A stretch of DNA of 64,000 nt from Paenibacillus pabuli. GTDB taxonomy: Bacteria > Bacillota > Bacilli > Paenibacillales > Paenibacillaceae. Both the position numbers and the translations under genes were made by a program. Shown here in pieces: positions 16,275 to 25,343 of the stretch (position 1 is its first letter; each line of letters opens with the position of its first letter). The stretch covers positions 2,418,001 to 2,482,000 of the forward strand of contig NZ_CP073714.1 of the NCBI RefSeq assembly GCF_023101145.1. Direction: 5' to 3'. The notes under the pieces were generated by a model. The model did no database searches. It was not told the DNA's origin and saw only the letters and a program-made list of their open reading frames with translations.

Positions 16275-17714
16275 ATGGGGCATTCAACAATTTATCCAAC
16301 CGGGGCAACCGTATATAACCCTGATAAGGCTTGGGGCGGTTATACCGTCTATCAGGCAGGCGAGGAAGGGGTTGTACTGATTGATATGAATGGTAAGGAG
16401 GTTCACCTGTGGAAGGGGCTGCTGGGCTTCCCGGCCAAAGTCTTCCCCGGGGGTTTTGTATTGGGCAGCACAGGGCGAAGAGATCCGAAGTTCGGTATCC
16501 AGGACAACGTTGATTTGGTTCAGGTGGATTGGGATGGCAATATTGTGTGGAAATACAACAGCTACGAACACATTGAAGATCCGGGATATGAACCGCTGTG
16601 GTACGCTCGTCAGCACCATGATTTCCAGCGCGAAGGCAATCCGGTCGGCTACTACGCCCCTGGGCTCGCACCAAAGACACAGAGCGGGAAGACACTGATT
16701 CTTGCTCATAAAAATGTGAATAACCCGTCCATTTCGGATAAGCCTTTGCTTGATGATGCGATTATAGAAGTCGATTGGGAGGGAAATGTATTATGGGAAT
16801 GGCTGCCAAACGAGCACTTTGAGGAACTTGGATTCGATGAGGCTGCCCGTAATGTTCTGTTCCGTGACCCGAACACACGCTCATTTGGACATCTCGGTGG
16901 TGGGGTAGGTGATTGGCTGCATATTAATTCGGCTTCTTATGTTGGTCCAAACCATTTCTATGAAAATGGAGACGAGCGGTTCCACCCTGACAATATTATC
17001 TGGGATGCCAGAGAAGCAAATATTATCGCAATAACCGACAGACAGAGTGGAAAGATCGTGTGGAAATTAGGTCCGGATTACTCTTTGCCTGAAGTGAAGC
17101 ATATCGGCACTATTATTGGACAGCATCATGCGCATATCATTCCCAAAGGTTTGCCCGGAGAAGGGAATCTGCTGGTGTTCGACAATGGTGGTTGGGCCGG
17201 TTATGGTCTGCCTAATCCAGCTTCTCCATACGGCTTGAAACACGCCGTTCGCGATCATTCACGCGTGCTGGAGATCAATCCGGTGACCCTGGAGATCGTT
17301 TGGCAATATACATCCGCAGAAGCTGGATTTTCCGTTCCGACAGATTCCTATAAATTTTATAGCCCATATATCAGCTCCGCTCAGCGCCTGCCTAATGGTA
17401 ACACGCTAATTACTGAGGGTTCCAATGGAAGACTGTTCGAGGTTACATCCGAGTATGAACTGGTTTGGGAGTATATATCCCCTTATAAGGATGGACGGAA
17501 CACCAATATGGTCTATCGTTCGTATCGTGTGCCTTATCACTGGGTACCACAGCTGGAGAAGCCTCAGGAGGTTGCCATTGATGCGATTGATGTGTCCGCC
17601 TTCAGAGTGCCGGGAGCAGCGCCCAAAGGTTCTTCATCCGTTGTAAGTGTTGAGGTAACACTGCCGTTTGTTGAAGGTGCAGCCTGTGTGGCAACGTCAG
17701 ACGAAGGCAAGTAA
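16275..17714 (+). CDS. Aryl-sulfate sulfotransferase, no signal peptide
   Basis: This is a PAPS-independent arylsulfotransferase-family protein (ASST, beta-propeller). Members transfer sulfate from a phenolic sulfate ester to another phenol through a histidine. Repeated blade motifs of the form VDWDGNIVWKY and VDWEGNVLWEW are visible. Conserved His-containing segments are YARQHHDF near residue 115, GQHHAHIIPKG near 280 and FDNGGWAGYG near 300. At 479 residues it is full length. It starts at MGHSTIYP without a signal sequence, so it should be cytosolic, whereas E. coli-type ASST is periplasmic. It lies between a MarR regulator and an SsuABC-like importer. Which histidine is catalytic cannot be fixed by eye. 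Confidence 0.85.
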   Translation: MGHSTIYPTGATVYNPDKAWGGYTVYQAGEEGVVLIDMNGKEVHLWKGLLGFPAKVFPGGFVLGSTGRRDPKFGIQDNVDLVQVDWDGNIVWKYNSYEHIEDPGYEPLWYARQHHDFQREGNPVGYYAPGLAPKTQSGKTLILAHKNVNNPSISDKPLLDDAIIEVDWEGNVLWEWLPNEHFEELGFDEAARNVLFRDPNTRSFGHLGGGVGDWLHINSASYVGPNHFYENGDERFHPDNIIWDAREANIIAITDRQSGKIVWKLGPDYSLPEVKHIGTIIGQHHAHIIPKGLPGEGNLLVFDNGGWAGYGLPNPASPYGLKHAVRDHSRVLEINPVTLEIVWQYTSAEAGFSVPTDSYKFYSPYISSAQRLPNGNTLITEGSNGRLFEVTSEYELVWEYISPYKDGRNTNMVYRSYRVPYHWVPQLEKPQEVAIDAIDVSAFRVPGAAPKGSSSVVSVEVTLPFVEGAACVATSDEGK

Positions 17715-17762
17715 GGTGGCGAAGAGCGACGAACATTGATTAGAACGAATGGGGTGCATATT

Positions 17763-18791
17763 GTGAGAAAACCGTCCACCTTAACTGGTGCGTTATTAAT
17801 GCTCTTATCCATGTTATTGATATTATCGGGATGTTCTGCAAACGAATCGGTATCCGAAGTAAAAGGGGCATCCGGCACTGAGGCCAAAAAAGTGAAAATC
17901 CGGATCGCAGATACAAGTACGAACCCAACGTTCAGGGTAGCCATTGCCAAAGGTTTCTTTGCAAGCCACGGTATTGATGCAGAGAGCATTACGTTTGGTT
18001 CGCCGGCGGAAGGTGTCAATGCGCTATTTATCAAGCAGGTGGATATTGCCTACGGCGCTGATTTTCCTGTATTGAACGCTTTGGCAAAAGGGGATTACTC
18101 CGTCATTGCTTCCGCAGGTCAGGCTACGAATGAAGCAGCAGCTGCATGGAAGTTGTATGCCAAGAACGATATACAGAGTGGTGCAGATCTGAAGGGTAAA
18201 AAAGTAAGTTTCATCCGCGGTACCTTTATTCCTTACCTGTGGGATGAATATTTGAAGGACCAGGGATTGGGTTTAAGTGATGTAACCCAGGTGGGTCAGG
18301 GAGCATTTGACGAAGCGTACATTGCACTAAAGCAGGGCGATCTAGATGCAACATGGGTCATTGGTTCCGCCTTGACTGATAAGTTCGATGTGCTTGAAGG
18401 AGTACATCAGCTCACCGATATGTCCCAGACCCCTGTACGCCTTGGAATGGGGCTTGTAGCAAGCAATGAGTTCATCCAGACGAACCCTGAAACAGTGAGT
18501 GGTTTTCTCGCGGCGCTGAATGAAGCCTCCGTGTATGCCCAGGCACATCCTGAAGAGGTTGCAGACCTGATGTATAAGGAAACCAAGCAGCCTAAGGAGG
18601 CCACATTGAAGGATCTGCCAATCAATCCATGGGAAGTTGGATTTACCCAGGCAGCTTATGACAGTCTGGCAGGGCAGAAGCAGTATATGGTGGATAACGG
18701 GATCATCGAACATGACTTTGATCTCGATAGCAAACTGAACCTGGAGCCCCTGAAGCAGACACTGCCAGATAAAGTGACTTATAGTAAATAG
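17763..18791 (+). CDS. ABC importer substrate-binding lipoprotein (SsuA/NMT1 type)
   Basis: This binding protein captures the substrate outside the cell and presents it to the membrane components encoded downstream. The lipobox LILSGC gives the lipid-anchored cysteine about 25 residues in. The mature part has the SsuA/TauA/NMT1 pattern, with FRVAIAKGFFASHGID, then GADFPVLNALAKGDY and FIRGTFIPYLWDEYL. The start is GTG at 17763, preceded by GGGGTG at a spacing of seven. It is 47 bases after the sulfotransferase and belongs to the same operon. The family carries sulfonates, taurine, sulfate esters or pyrimidine precursors; the neighbour favours an aryl sulfate or sulfonate. Confidence 0.87.
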   Translation: MRKPSTLTGALLMLLSMLLILSGCSANESVSEVKGASGTEAKKVKIRIADTSTNPTFRVAIAKGFFASHGIDAESITFGSPAEGVNALFIKQVDIAYGADFPVLNALAKGDYSVIASAGQATNEAAAAWKLYAKNDIQSGADLKGKKVSFIRGTFIPYLWDEYLKDQGLGLSDVTQVGQGAFDEAYIALKQGDLDATWVIGSALTDKFDVLEGVHQLTDMSQTPVRLGMGLVASNEFIQTNPETVSGFLAALNEASVYAQAHPEEVADLMYKETKQPKEATLKDLPINPWEVGFTQAAYDSLAGQKQYMVDNGIIEHDFDLDSKLNLEPLKQTLPDKVTYSK

Positions 18792-18818
18792 CTCGCAAAT
18801 TGTGTTGGAGGTGTTCTC

Positions 18819-19595
18819 ATGTCCTTACCTGCAGATCAGCATACGATTCGTATCGAGCAGCTTCGCAAAACATACAATGTCCCCACTCATGGGGATGTAC
18901 ACTATATTATCAAGGATGTCGATCTGGTCATCAAGGGAGGGGAATTCTTTGTCCTGCTCGGTCCCAGCGGATGTGGCAAGTCCACGCTTCTAAATATGAT
19001 TGCAGGCTTTATCTCCAAGTCGGGCGGTCAGCTCAAGGTGGATAATAAGGAGATTGACAGGCCAGGCAAGGATCGAGCTATGGTATTCCAGCAGGCGGAT
19101 TCTTCTCTCTTCCCGTGGCTTACCGTAAGGGAGAATGTGGAGTTTGGACTTCGGATGGCCAAGGTGCCAAAGTCTCAGCGGCGTACGATATCAGACCGAT
19201 ACATCGAGCTTGTTGGACTGGGGAGTCATGAAGCCAAATTTCCAAAGGAACTGTCAGGTGGCATGAAGCAGCGGGTGCAGTTGGCCCGGGTGTTAGCCAA
19301 CGATTCGGCCATCCTGTTGATGGATGAACCCTTTGGAGCGTTGGATGCAATGACTCGGCGTACGATGCAGAAAGAGCTGGTCAATATTTGGCAGGAAACG
19401 CACAAGACCGTTATTTTTGTCACTCATGATATTCAGGAGGCGCTTTTGCTGGGTCAGCGGATAGGAATTATGTCAGTAGGGCCTTCATCCAAGATAACGG
19501 ATATATATGACAATGCTCTGTCTTATCCGAGGAACATTGCCTCATCCGAGTTCAACACCCTATATGACCAGATTCAAAGCCATTTTGAAGAATAA
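18819..19595 (+). CDS. ABC importer ATP-binding protein (SsuB/TauB type)
   Basis: This is the cytosolic ATPase of the importer. It has Walker A GPSGCGKST near residue 49, a Q-loop in MVFQQADSSLFPW, the signature LSGGMKQRVQLA near 145, Walker B ILLMDEPFGALD and the switch histidine in VTHD. The length of 258 residues is usual. The ATG at 18819 follows GGAGG with a spacing of seven. It lies between the binding-protein and permease genes in one operon. Confidence 0.93.
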   Translation: MSLPADQHTIRIEQLRKTYNVPTHGDVHYIIKDVDLVIKGGEFFVLLGPSGCGKSTLLNMIAGFISKSGGQLKVDNKEIDRPGKDRAMVFQQADSSLFPWLTVRENVEFGLRMAKVPKSQRRTISDRYIELVGLGSHEAKFPKELSGGMKQRVQLARVLANDSAILLMDEPFGALDAMTRRTMQKELVNIWQETHKTVIFVTHDIQEALLLGQRIGIMSVGPSSKITDIYDNALSYPRNIASSEFNTLYDQIQSHFEE

Positions 19596-19611
19596 TTGAG
19601 GTGATAGCAAG

Positions 19612-20385
19612 ATGAGATGGTTGGAGAAAAAGTGGGTTTCTATCCCTCTGTTGTGGGTGACGGTAATTCTGATTTGGCAGCTAGGGGCCATGCTCTATGG
19701 TCCTGAAGTGATTCCCGGTCCGTGGGATACCATTCTCGGTGCCCGTGAATTGCTTGCTGACGGTACACTGATGCAGTATATCGGAATTAGTTTTACACGT
19801 GTGCTTGCGGGTTGGGTGCTTGGCAGTGTGATAGCGATCCCGGTAGGGCTTATCATCGGCAAGGTTCATATGATCCGACTGTTTGCCGAACCTTTCCTTA
19901 ATTTTATCCGCTTTATTCCGCCGATTGCATTCATTACCCTATTCCTGGTCTGGTTCGGGATCGGGGAGCAATCGAAGATTGCACTCATCATGTATGCAAC
20001 GTTCTTCATCGTTGTGTTAAACACGCTGACAGGTGTACTCTCCATTGAAGAAGACAAGATCCGGTCAGCCCGCAGTATGGGAGCAAACGAATGGCAGATT
20101 TTGCTGCATGTCGTTGTTCCGGCGACGACTCCGTATATTTTCACAGGGGTACGACTGGCAATGGGCACTTCCTATATGGCCATTATCGGTGCGGAGATGA
20201 TTGCTGCAAATGAAGGCGTGGGTTATCTGATCTGGAATTCCCGATTATTCTTTCGCACGGATTGGATCTTTGTCGGCCTGATTTCTCTGGGGTTTATGGG
20301 CTTTCTCACCGATCGGTTGTTCAATTGGTTTGGTCGCAGCGTGCTCTACCGTTATGGTGTCATTGGTGGAACGAAGCGGGTCTGA
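19612..20385 (+). CDS. ABC importer permease (SsuC/TauC type)
   Basis: This is the membrane component of the importer, with 257 residues and six predicted helices. The EAA-like cytoplasmic loop that docks the ATPase is visible as ARSMGANEWQILLHVVVP near residue 150. It ends the MarR-sulfotransferase-SsuABC run and is followed by a terminator. It begins 16 bases after the ATPase gene with GAGGTGATAG as ribosome site. Confidence 0.92.
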   Translation: MRWLEKKWVSIPLLWVTVILIWQLGAMLYGPEVIPGPWDTILGARELLADGTLMQYIGISFTRVLAGWVLGSVIAIPVGLIIGKVHMIRLFAEPFLNFIRFIPPIAFITLFLVWFGIGEQSKIALIMYATFFIVVLNTLTGVLSIEEDKIRSARSMGANEWQILLHVVVPATTPYIFTGVRLAMGTSYMAIIGAEMIAANEGVGYLIWNSRLFFRTDWIFVGLISLGFMGFLTDRLFNWFGRSVLYRYGVIGGTKRV

Positions 20386-20469
20386 ACTGGCGCTTGAGGT
20401 GATGGAGCCATCAGATTCTTGATCAAACGGAAGCAGGATCATGCATATCATGTATTGCAGTATCATTAG

Positions 20470-20510
20470 ACCTGATTTGGCAGCTTTCAAAGCTGCTGAA
20501 TCAGGTTTTT
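20470..20510 (+). terminator. Terminator of the sulfotransferase-importer operon
   Basis: ACCTGATT-GGCAGCTTT pairs with AAAGCTGC-AATCAGGT and is followed by five T. Confidence 0.85.
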
Positions 20511-20551
20511 GGTATGTGGGGCCAGGGAGTTTCGGCATTGGGATCAAACCG

Positions 20552-20560
20552 TGGTATAAT
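20552..20560 (+). promoter_or_regulatory. Extended -10 promoter of the DUF92 gene
   Basis: TGGTATAAT is an extended -10 element about 62 bases before the start; no good -35 was seen. Confidence 0.45.
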
Positions 20561-20621
20561 TGAATCTCAAAAATATAAAACGTCATGTGGGCCATAGAAG
20601 CTGTCACATGCAGGAGAACTT

Positions 20622-21431
20622 ATGGACTGGATTATTGGCGCCGTATGCGCTTTTATTGTGGCTGGTGCTGCTTACGCGAAGAAGTCACTAACCCTATCCG
20701 GCTGTCTGGCGGCTGTGATGATGGGGACGATCTATTACGGAGCGGGCAACCTGTTCTGGTTTGGAACATTGCTGTTGTTTTTCATTACCTCAACGCTGTT
20801 CTCCAAATTTCGCAAGGATCGCAAGCAGGAGCTTGAGAAATCGTATGCCAAGACGGGCAATCGTGATGCTGGACAAGTCTTGGCTAATGGTGGAATCGGC
20901 ATGTTTCTTGTTCTGGGGAACTGGATCTTTCCACACCCGGCCTGGATGTATGCTTTTATCGGTGTCATGGCTACCGTTACTTCAGATACATGGGCAACCG
21001 AGTGGGGAAGTCTCAGCCGTAAGCCGCCGCGCTCTGTTGTGACGTGGAAGGAGCTGACGCCAGGTACCTCTGGAGGTGTTTCATTACTTGGGACACTGGC
21101 TGCGGCCATAGGCGGAGCTTTAATCGGTGTGGGTGCGTTTTTCTTTTCCTGGATTGCGTGGATCGGTGGCTTGAATCTGCTCAGCTGGATGTGTGTCGGC
21201 CTTGTAGGCGGATTGGCAGGAGCTTTTGCCGATTCCTATCTGGGCGCAACAGTTCAGTATATGTATCGTTGTACAGTGTGCGGCCGTGAGGTCGAGGTAA
21301 GTGAACATTGTGGACACCCAACCGTCCGATCGCGTGGCTGGTCCTGGATGAGCAATGATTTGGTAAACGTGCTTAGTTCGGTGATCGGCGGAGGTTTGGC
21401 GATCGGTTTGGGTATCATTTTGGCGTTGTAG
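20622..21431 (+). CDS. DUF92/TMEM19-family membrane protein
   Basis: This is a 269-residue integral membrane protein of the DUF92 family, relatives of which include the plant phytyl-phosphate kinase VTE6. About six hydrophobic helices are visible. The family pattern includes the N-terminal KSLTLSGCLAA, then GNRDAGQVLANGG, TSDTWATEWG with acidic residues, and GTSGGVSLLGT. The C-terminal loop CTVCGREVEVSEHCGH, with three cysteines and a histidine, could bind metal. It is read with the TetR gene that follows after 13 bases. A lipid or isoprenoid phosphate kinase activity is possible but not shown. Confidence 0.85.
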   Translation: MDWIIGAVCAFIVAGAAYAKKSLTLSGCLAAVMMGTIYYGAGNLFWFGTLLLFFITSTLFSKFRKDRKQELEKSYAKTGNRDAGQVLANGGIGMFLVLGNWIFPHPAWMYAFIGVMATVTSDTWATEWGSLSRKPPRSVVTWKELTPGTSGGVSLLGTLAAAIGGALIGVGAFFFSWIAWIGGLNLLSWMCVGLVGGLAGAFADSYLGATVQYMYRCTVCGREVEVSEHCGHPTVRSRGWSWMSNDLVNVLSSVIGGGLAIGLGIILAL

Positions 21432-21444
21432 GGAGGGAGTGCAT

Positions 21445-22023
21445 TTGAGCACTGTGCAGGGAGACAAATCGGAGGCTATTCTGGATGCAGCTTATGGTAT
21501 TTTCGGTTCCAAAGGATTCTATGAGACGAAAATGTCCGATATTGCGGACGAAGCGGGCATTGCGAAAGGCACCATTTATTTATATTTCAAAAATAAGGAA
21601 CAATTATTTGTTGCCGTATCCAAGCGGGATTGCGACAGTTTTATCAGTCGCCTGAATCATGCGTTGAACTCACATCAGAGTACGGGGGATAAGCTGGGCG
21701 CAATCGCCAAGACACACCTTACGTATTATTATGAGCGTCGCAATCATACCAAGCTGTTTTTTATGGCACCGAATAATGATCCGGACCTGATGAAATTCAT
21801 GAAGGCATTTATGAATGAATATATGAGCATGGTGCGTGAGGTGTTAGAGAATGCTGGCGTACCTGAGCCTGTGCTGCTCGCAGAAGCTTATATCGGGATT
21901 CTTGATCGCCTCAAGATGGATATCATGCTGAATCCGGAGTTTAATGAGGAACATCTGAACAAACGAATTGCCTTTGCAGCAGCTCTGTTTCTGGATGGAT
22001 GTCGTTCCTTTTTGCAAGTATAG
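21445..22023 (+). CDS. TetR/AcrR-family transcription regulator
   Basis: This is a 192-residue helical regulator. The N-terminal DNA-binding domain has ILDAAYGIFGSKGFYETKMSDIA and IAKGTIYLYFKNKEQLF (residues ~10-55), a classic TetR pattern. The rest is the ligand or dimer domain. The start is TTG at 21445, with GGGAGGG seven bases before it; the GTG at 21439 is too close to that site. The ribosome site overlaps the DUF92 stop, so the two genes are coupled. The target may be its own operon. Confidence 0.87.
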   Translation: MSTVQGDKSEAILDAAYGIFGSKGFYETKMSDIADEAGIAKGTIYLYFKNKEQLFVAVSKRDCDSFISRLNHALNSHQSTGDKLGAIAKTHLTYYYERRNHTKLFFMAPNNDPDLMKFMKAFMNEYMSMVREVLENAGVPEPVLLAEAYIGILDRLKMDIMLNPEFNEEHLNKRIAFAAALFLDGCRSFLQV

Positions 22024-22096
22024 CGTGAGTGGCGTTATTGCATCTTAAGTGCAGCTTTATATTGAATTTATTTTATAGAGAAGTAGGTTACGAGCA

Positions 22097-24031
22097 ATGA
22101 ACATAATGACGGTAGAGCAAGTTGCGAAAAGCTATGGTGAGAAAATATTGTTTAAAGACGCCTCGTTTGGCATGGGCGATCAGGACAAGATTGGTGTCGT
22201 TGGTATCAATGGAACCGGGAAGTCCACGTTTTTGCGTGTTATTGCAGGCATGGAGCCAGCGGATGAGGGACAGATCTCGATTGGGAATGACGTGCGCATT
22301 CAGTTCCTAGCACAGAATCCGCAGTTTAACCCGGATAATACGGTGCTGCAACAAGTATTCGAGGGCGACAGTCCGGAGATGAAAACAGTACGTGAGTATA
22401 CGGAAACGATGGAGCTGCTGGAGCTTAATCCTTCCGATCCAGCTCTGCAAGAACGTTTGTTGCGTTTGAACCAGCAGATGGAGCAGCTCCAGATTTGGCA
22501 GATGGAAAGTGAAGCCAAAAGCATTCTGTCCAAACTTGGCATTCGTCAATTTGATGCGCTGATGGGAACGTTGTCTGGTGGACAGCGCAAACGGGTAGCG
22601 CTTGCCTCTGCACTGATTCATCCTTGCGAATTGCTCATTCTGGATGAGCCTACGAACCATATTGATAATGATTCCGTAGTTTGGCTAGAACAGTATTTGC
22701 AAAAACGGCGCGGCGCATTGCTCATGATTACGCATGATCGGTATTTCCTGGATCGTGTAGCCAATGTGATGCTGGAGCTGGATCATGGACGCTTGTTCCG
22801 GTATGAAGCCAACTATACCCGCTTTCTGGAACTGAAGGCTGAGCGTGAAGAGCGTGAATCCGCATCTGAACAAAAGCGGCAAAATCTGCTGCGCACGGAG
22901 CTCGCCTGGATTCGTCGCGGTGCCAAAGCACGGACTACGAAACAAAAAGCGAGAATTGATCGTTTCGAACAGTTGAAGGATCAACAGGGACCCAATCGGT
23001 CAGGCTCTTTGGAGGTATCCGTGGGCTCCACTCGTTTGGGTAAAAAAATACTGGAGATCGAGCATCTGTCCAAGTCGGCAGGCGGCCGCACATTGATTGA
23101 CGATCTGAGTTACATTGCGGTACCAGGTGACCGGGTAGGTATTGTCGGCCCGAACGGCAGCGGTAAGTCGACCTTACTGCAAATGATTTCCGGGAAGCTG
23201 GAACCCGATGCCGGGGAGGTTGTTGTAGGCCCTACTGTTAATCTGGGTTACTTCACTCAGGAGCATCAGGAGATGAATGAATCTCTGCGGGTCATTGAGT
23301 ATATTAAGGAAGTGGCCGAGAATGTGAAAACGGCGGATGGATCTCTCATTACCGCAGCTCAGATGCTGGAACGTTTTCTCTTCACCCCTGCGTCACAGTG
23401 GACACCTATCTCCCGTTTGTCTGGCGGAGAAAAGCGTCGTCTGTACCTGTTGCGCGTGCTGATGGCTGCACCGAATGTTCTGCTGCTGGATGAGCCGACG
23501 AACGACCTGGACATTCAGACACTCGCTGTACTCGAAGATTACCTTGATGATTTCCCGGGTGTTGTATTTGTCGTGTCCCATGACCGGTATTTCCTGGATC
23601 GGACGGTGGATAAAGTACTGTCTTTTGAAGGTGGCGGTGCTGTGCGTGTACATGTTGGGGACTACAGTGAATATGCAGAATGGATGCTGAAAAATGCCTC
23701 TGCATCTTCTCAGGAAAATGCGATGGGAACAGCTGCTAAAGTGAAACCGACTACGGAGGAAAGTAAACCTGCTGCCTCGGCGGCTAAACCTAAGCTGAAG
23801 TTCAGCTTCAAGGAACAGCGTGAATATGATCAGATTGATGAGAATATTGAGAAAGCTGAAGCCAATCTCGCCCGTATTAATAAAGAGATGGAAGAATCAT
23901 TCAGTGATTCAGCTCGTCTGCAGGAGTTAATGGCAGAACAGGCTGAGGCAGAACGTCATCTGGATGAACTGATGGAACGATGGACCGTTCTGAATGAACT
24001 TGCGGAACAGATTGAAAATAGCAAGTCTTAA
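22097..24031 (+). CDS. ABC-F family ribosome-associated ATPase (Uup/YfmR-like)
   Basis: This soluble protein has two ATP-binding cassettes and no membrane domain. ABC-F members act on the ribosome, in translation quality control or antibiotic protection. The first cassette has GINGTGKST, LSGGQRKRVALA and LLILDEPTNHID. The second has GPNGSGKST, LSGGEKRRLYLL and VLLLDEPTNDLD. A linker of charged helices lies between them (~residues 240-300), and a C-terminal coiled coil (~565-640) follows a KLKFSFKEQREY segment. This is the Uup/YfmR arrangement rather than the EttA or antibiotic-resistance type. At 644 residues it is full length. The ribosome site before the ATG is weak. Confidence 0.9.
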   Translation: MNIMTVEQVAKSYGEKILFKDASFGMGDQDKIGVVGINGTGKSTFLRVIAGMEPADEGQISIGNDVRIQFLAQNPQFNPDNTVLQQVFEGDSPEMKTVREYTETMELLELNPSDPALQERLLRLNQQMEQLQIWQMESEAKSILSKLGIRQFDALMGTLSGGQRKRVALASALIHPCELLILDEPTNHIDNDSVVWLEQYLQKRRGALLMITHDRYFLDRVANVMLELDHGRLFRYEANYTRFLELKAEREERESASEQKRQNLLRTELAWIRRGAKARTTKQKARIDRFEQLKDQQGPNRSGSLEVSVGSTRLGKKILEIEHLSKSAGGRTLIDDLSYIAVPGDRVGIVGPNGSGKSTLLQMISGKLEPDAGEVVVGPTVNLGYFTQEHQEMNESLRVIEYIKEVAENVKTADGSLITAAQMLERFLFTPASQWTPISRLSGGEKRRLYLLRVLMAAPNVLLLDEPTNDLDIQTLAVLEDYLDDFPGVVFVVSHDRYFLDRTVDKVLSFEGGGAVRVHVGDYSEYAEWMLKNASASSQENAMGTAAKVKPTTEESKPAASAAKPKLKFSFKEQREYDQIDENIEKAEANLARINKEMEESFSDSARLQELMAEQAEAERHLDELMERWTVLNELAEQIENSKS

Positions 24032-24059
24032 ACTATATGCCAAAAGCTATATTCCAATG

Positions 24060-24117
24060 AATCGCCCTCTCTTCAAGAGTGACTAACAGTCGTCTTTTGG
24101 GGAAGGGCGATTTTTTT
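24060..24117 (+). terminator. Terminator of the ABC-F gene
   Basis: AATCGCCCT pairs with AGGGCGATT around an inner hairpin and is followed by seven T. Confidence 0.8.
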
Positions 24118-24210
24118 GCATGGACGGAAATGAATTTATATGAAACGTTAACCATATTCCAAACGTTTATTAAATAAAGAATTCCATAGAAGGGGGAGAA
24201 CTCCAGATCC

Positions 24211-25149
24211 ATGTACAGAGAACTGAATGAACAATTGGCAGTAATCAAGGAAAAGGGAAGAATGTATGAGAAATGGAATGATCGGTTGGAGAAGCTGAAC
24301 CAGGAGGAAGCAGAATGGAAAAGGAAAGTACAGCAGCGTCTGGAGCACCTGCAGAAGGAACAAAATGATGTCGATCGACTCAACAGCATGACGTTATCCG
24401 CATTCTTTTATCATTTAATCGGCAAAAAAGAGGATCGACTGGAGAAAGAAGAACTGGAGTTAATGGAAAGTAAAGCAGAGTACGATACGGCTTGCCAGAT
24501 GTTGAACGATATCCAGGAGCAACGCTCGCAAGTGCAGAAAGAACTGGACAGACAGCGGCAATATCAGTTCTGGCAGAGTGATTACAAGGTGTTATGGGGG
24601 AAGAAGGAAACGGATCTGCTGGAGAAAGATGCAGAATTACAGCAAATGGCTGAGGACCGAGAACATCTCTCGGGAGAGCTTCAGGAGCTAAATGAAGCGG
24701 ATCAAGAGGGGCAGTATCTGCTCCTTGCACTTGAACGCGCTGAAAAGGCTTTGTCCTCTGCTGGAAACTGGGGAATATACGACATGATGGGTGGGGGAAT
24801 GATCTCAACTCATGTGAAGCGCAGCAGGATGGATGATGCCCAGGTTGCCATTATGGATGCTGGAAGACGTCTTCGCCGATTTCAGAAGGAGCTGGAAGAT
24901 GTGAAGATGGCTGTAAACACGGAATTACACCTTGGTGGTTTGCTTTCATTCGCAGACTATTTCTTCGACAATCTCTTTGTGGACTGGATGGTGCAAGACA
25001 AAATTCGCAAAGCGGAGACTCAGGTGAAGGATGGACTAAGTGCAGTGCGAAGCACGTTGCATGTACTTAGGAATGAGATTCAGGAACACAGAGTGAAGTT
25101 GAAACTTCTGGACCGTAGTTATCATGAACGTGTTGAACGAGCGGATTAG
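24211..25149 (+). CDS. Coiled-coil protein of unknown family
   Basis: This 312-residue soluble protein is almost entirely charged helix with heptad-like spacing. Coiled-coil stretches cover ~1-60, 70-180 and 255-312. Short apolar breaks, SAFFYHLIGKKEDRLEKEE near residue 65 and FADYFFDNLFVDWMVQDK near 255, could be hinge or docking sites. A Gly-Met-rich turn lies near residue 195. There is no signal peptide, membrane helix or catalytic motif. It is alone between two terminators. I do not recognise the family; similar proteins probably occur in other Bacillales. A structural or scaffolding role is a guess only. Confidence 0.75.
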   Translation: MYRELNEQLAVIKEKGRMYEKWNDRLEKLNQEEAEWKRKVQQRLEHLQKEQNDVDRLNSMTLSAFFYHLIGKKEDRLEKEELELMESKAEYDTACQMLNDIQEQRSQVQKELDRQRQYQFWQSDYKVLWGKKETDLLEKDAELQQMAEDREHLSGELQELNEADQEGQYLLLALERAEKALSSAGNWGIYDMMGGGMISTHVKRSRMDDAQVAIMDAGRRLRRFQKELEDVKMAVNTELHLGGLLSFADYFFDNLFVDWMVQDKIRKAETQVKDGLSAVRSTLHVLRNEIQEHRVKLKLLDRSYHERVERAD

Positions 25150-25162
25150 ACATTTCAGAAGA

Positions 25163-25217
25163 AAAAGGACACTTTCAGCATGCCCCTAAACGGCGCAGCA
25201 GAAGTGTCCTTTTTTTA
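25163..25217. terminator. Bidirectional terminator after the coiled-coil gene
   Basis: AAGGACACTT pairs with AAGTGTCCTT, with seven T on the plus side and a T run on the minus side. It may also serve the M42 peptidase gene, which ends at 25344. Confidence 0.8.
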
Positions 25218-25343
25218 CATGATACAGGTGAATTATAGGTACCCAAGCCGGCGTGCATGCCCGACAAGATTGAGATCAAGATCTCTGATCATTTATTCAA
25301 ATACTGTATAGCCATTCTATTTGCCGATGTCCATGTTTACCAT

